Positions 60,641 through 64,000 of a stretch of DNA of 64,000 bases are shown piece after piece (positions within the stretch are counted from its first letter, which is position 1; each line of letters begins with the position of its first letter). Position numbers and translations under genes: made by a program. The DNA is from Berghia stephanieae (lineage: Eukaryota > Mollusca > Gastropoda > Nudibranchia > Aeolidiidae). The notes under the pieces were generated by a model. That model was not told the origin of the DNA, did no database searches, and saw only the letters and a list, made by a program, of their open reading frames with translations. The stretch spans positions 26,180,523 to 26,244,522 of the forward strand of contig CM067453.1 of NCBI GenBank assembly GCA_034508935.3. The letters run 5' to 3'.

Positions 60641-60740
60641 AATTTAAAGTAAGCAGTCATTAGACTGAATGTAAACAAAAACTCACCGGAAGTCTGGCGT
60701 GGGCAGCATGCGATCACTCAAGCATCCGTCAACAAGTAAG

Positions 60741-60887
60741 TACAGTGGAGCACGCGTATAACAAGTTAGGCTATAACAGGAGCCCGGTTATGGCATAGTT
60801 TTTTTAATCCTTAAATTCTTTCTTCCTCGTTGTCTTTGATAAAATGTTCCGACTATAGCAGGGACTTTAAAGAGCATAATCGGTTAT
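60741..60887 (+). mobile_element. Possible pogo-like left end
   Basis: TA|CAGTGGAGCACGCGTATAAC, AGGCTATAACAGGAGCCCGG and GACTATAGCAGGGAC are the repeated subterminal words typical of Tigger-like ends. The interval is cut by the LINE at 60888. GGAATCGGTTATAACAGGGA at 62668 may be its continuation. Confidence 0.4.
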
Positions 60888-62395
60888 TCACCACCATCGT
60901 GGCTTGTACTCTTCAGCACGTTGCCGGTCAGCTGTCTCCACGAATCACGATCCTCTGCGGTGCGCATGAAATCTGCGTTGCTTTTTAAATCACTTATGGC
61001 CATTCTTAGGTTATCTAGATATGTCATTTTTTGTCTTCTTCTAGCTCTCTTTCCTTCTATCAGCCGAGATCTTACCAACTCTTCTATTCCGTCTCTTCGC
61101 CACACATGTCCCAGTATCCCGTAACTGCTTCTTTCTGATTTTATCGATCATCATTCTTCCCTTTCTCACATTCGCCAACACTTCCTCGTTCGTATAGTTG
61201 TCTGTCCATGATAGCCTCAACATTCTTTTTACATCCACATCTCAAATGCCTCTAACCTCCTTATACATTCATTGTCAAGCGTCCACGTTTCACAACCGTA
61301 TAAAAGGCTACTTATAACTAGTGTTTCTACTACTTTCATTCTTGTCTTCAACTTTAGGTTGTTGCTTGACACAATTGGTCGCATTTTATGGAACCTATTG
61401 CTATTCTTTGTTTTATATCATCTATGTCACGTGCGTCACGGGTAATGATAGTGCCTAAAGATTTAAATTTATAACTTGTTTAATAGACTCTCCTTTATTT
61501 GACAAGTAGAAGGTCGTATTGTTGTCATTCTTTGAGACCACCATGCATTCGGTTTTCTTAATATTTAGTTTCAGGCCCATCTCTTCACTTTTGCTCATCA
61601 GTATATCTAAAATTTTCTGCACGTTTTCTGGAGAGTATGTCATCAGAGTATCATCGTCTGCGTATCTTTTGCTATTCATATTCTGCCCTCCAACGACGAC
61701 GTCTTTCATATCTTCAATTTCTTTGAATATTATTTCGCTATATATGTTAAAAAGCAACATTTTCTTACTCCCTTCTCGATGTTAAAGAAGTCCGGTGTTT
61801 CATTATCAAGTTTGAGACACGCTGTTTGATTCCAGTATAAGTTTTCACAAATCGAAGGTCTTTACTGTATACACCGATCTTTTCTAAGATTTTGAAGAGC
61901 GTTTCATGTTGTACTGAATCAAAAGCTTTGGAATAATCAATGAAGCATAGATAAAGTAATTTTTGTTTTCCGATTGGCCGTTGCATTTTGTTTTCAATGT
62001 AAAATTGTATTTAACGTACCATTTTCGTTAACAAAACCAAACTGCTCGTCACTTATCTCTGGAAAAATCTTGCTCCTCATTCTTTTCATAAGTATTCAAT
62101 ATAATATTGTGGCCTGGCTCATTATGCTGATTGTTCTGTGTTGGTCACAATCAATAGTTCCTTGTGTTTTTTGGGTTTGATTTTTTTATTTTTTTTTTTT
62201 TTTTTTGGGGGGGGGGGGGGGGTAATGAATACCGATTGTCTTAAAACATTAGGCAGTTCACCCTTTTCGTATTTGACATTAAAGGCATTTGTCAGACTGT
62301 CTCTTCCCATATCGTCGAGGGCGTCAATCAATTCTATTGAGAAACTATCTTGGCCTACCGCTCTCCCCCCCCCCCCCCCCCCCAAACCTACTTAA
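60885..62395 (-). mobile_element. RTE-like LINE (R3), 5'-truncated and decayed
   Basis: On the - strand AVGQDSFSIELIDALDDMG, NVLRQSVFIT, LLYLCFIDYSKAFDSVQHET, LFNIYSEIIFKEIEDMKD, SKRYADDDTLMTYSPENVQK (YADD kept), LKLNIKKTECMVVSKNDNN, LRLSWTDNYTNEEVLANVR, RRRQKMTYLDNLRMAISDLK and DRDSWRQLTGNVL. Close to R2. The G run at 62206-62222 and C run at 62365-62382 are internal. The insertion as a whole (60888-62669) is flanked by AATCGGTTAT. Confidence 0.82.
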
Positions 62396-62565
62396 TCTTT
62401 CCAAATGCAATGCATTAGCCCACATTAGGCTCTGATAAATCCACAACTAAAGGCAACGAAGAGCGAGACTAGATCTAGTTCGTGAAACTGTGTGTCTGTG
62501 TGTATAGGCTACATACTACAATACTGTATAACATGGGCCTTATTGCTGGCCGACAGTGTGTAGCA

Positions 62566-62580
62566 CAACACATACACACA

Positions 62581-62623
<43 letters not shown>

Positions 62624-62624
62624 G
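62566..62624. repeat. CA microsatellite
   Basis: About 28 CA units with two ATA interruptions. Confidence 0.9.
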
Positions 62625-62719
62625 GGTCAGCTTGAAAGTATGTAATAGAGACACTATCCGAATGATAGGAATCGGTTATAACAGGGATTTTGGGCTGGTC
62701 TCACCATCACTGTTATTCT

Positions 62720-63440
62720 GAAGTTCCACAATGTTGCGTGTACTAAGAAGGTCTGCCTAAAACAGCCATAGCATTTTCGTCCATGACCAGTGTGCAAAAG
62801 GACTAAGTTTTCAATGTGTATGGGTATAATATGATAAAAGTATCTAGCCTTCGCCGATCATAATTAGGATCTTGGCTCATTTCATTTTTCAACTCCGATC
62901 CGGAAGAGTAAATGAAATGAGAAATCAGCTTTCAGCACTATATGAAATCGTTCACCATAGCCTATCTGTTCTAGGATAAAAGAAGAATAAATATTTAAAA
63001 GGACCATGATGAGAAGAAAAAAATGTAAGCTCCAATTGACACGACAGCCTCCGCCAGGCCGAGAGAGAGAGAGAGAGAGATAGCTAGGGGAATTAGGGTA
63101 AAATTGTGCAAATTAGTGATGAAAGCACCAAATTTGGTACAAAGTAACTTGAGACCACTATTAATCGATGTTGATATAGAACCACATTGAGAAATTCCTC
63201 TAACAGTGTAAAATAGGGAGATGAAAATCCGCCTATATGAGCTATATTAAAACAAAGGGACGTAATCCAGGAAATATTTGTTGACAATTCGGCGCTTTAA
63301 AAATATATTATTTTTAGCCCGTGTAAGCGGTTGATTATTTTGGCTTAAATAATTATCATTGTTAAAAATGTGCCTATATGTGATATAGGACCGTATGGGC
63401 CGGTAGTATAGCTGTATTATGAGAACTGGAAGGGGGATGG
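62720..63440. other. Unassigned sequence
   Basis: A short GA tract at 63061-63082. No exon, SINE or LINE recognised. Confidence 0.5.
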
Positions 63441-63444
63441 TTGG

Positions 63445-63724
63445 AGAGGAGGAGATGGTGCTGGTATTAGTTTTACTTGTGTTGTGTTGGTCGTCATCGT
63501 GGTGAAGATGATGGTGGAAGTGATGTTGGTGATAATGATGATGATGATGATTATGAGGTGATTGTGGTGATAATAGTTGTGATGATGGTGATGATGTTGA
63601 TGAGGTGGTGGTGGTGATTTTGGTAGTGATGATGATGGTGATGATGGTGATGATGATGACGAAGACGATGATGATCAGGATGATGTTGATGATGATGTTG
63701 TGGTGGTGGTGATGGTAGTGGTAG

Positions 63725-63788
<64 letters not shown>

Positions 63789-63870
63789 AATGATGATGAT
63801 GATGAGTATGGTGATGATGAGGTGGTGGTGGTGGTGGTGGTGATAGTGGTAGTGATTATGGTGATGTTGG
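63445..63870. repeat. GAT/GGT triplet array
   Basis: GATGATGATG tracts, purest at 63727-63803, mixed with GGTGGTGGTG and GATGTTGGTG. Non-coding. Confidence 0.9.
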
Positions 63871-64000
63871 TAACTATTAATTTCGAAAATAAAAGACTTT
63901 CTTGGTGACGTATATTAACATTTTTGGATGATTAGGATCCAACAAAAATCATATTTATTAGACAAATGTCTGTGGAACACATTTTTCTTGGGGGGCTTGA

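Overview
This is a AT-rich piece of an animal nuclear genome, not a prokaryotic or viral one. The signs are split genes with GT-AG introns, many LINE and tRNA-derived SINE copies, and microsatellites every kilobase or so. The repeat mix suggests a marine invertebrate, possibly a lophotrochozoan such as a mollusc. It includes RTE-like LINEs, CR1/L2-type LINEs, pogo/Tigger-like DNA elements, a SINE with a MIR-like CORE segment, and SINE tails ending GCGCTATATAAA. That placement is inference. I saw no LTR element, endogenous virus or capsid-bearing element.

Two host genes are recognisable. A COA3-type cytochrome c oxidase assembly factor lies on the + strand (exons 10505-10679 and 12857-12924, 80 aa). 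A lysosomal beta-mannosidase (MANBA, glycoside hydrolase family 2) lies on the - strand in 18 exons from 59754 down to 33065, about 925 codons. Every intron border found for it is GT-AG, the phases match, and both catalytic glutamates are present. However, seven exons carry a single-base frame slip relative to the family, which suggests uncorrected long-read indels or a young pseudogene. Three further coding exons are plausible but unrecognised: a Gly/Ser-rich first exon at 2688-3000 (-), a 134-base internal exon at 25381-25514 (-), and a possible exon at 60257-60640 (+) head-to-head with MANBA.

The rest is mostly repeats. 1-10 kb: simple repeats, two CORE-type SINEs, two SINE-T copies and DNA-transposon relics. 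13.6-18 kb: a four-level nest, in which a CR1/L2-type LINE is split by a ~0.5 kb retroposon (RepB), RepB by a Tigger-like transposon at TA, and that by a 5'-truncated LINE. 19-24 kb: RepB copies, a large GTAGTAGTGGTGG minisatellite and a decayed multicopy ORF. 25.9-29.6 kb: an RTE-like LINE with endonuclease and RT, interrupted by another LINE and carrying a 41-bp tandem triplication. 31.5-33 kb: LINE tails. 33-60 kb: MANBA, its introns full of SINE-T, SINE-L, RepB and LINE fragments, including a twin-priming inversion. 60.7-62.7 kb: a third RTE-like LINE. The window ends in a GAT/GGT array.

Family labels RepB, SINE-T, SINE-L, R3 and LINE-A to LINE-D are mine, used only to cross-reference copies. 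Protein comparisons are from memory of the families, not from a search.
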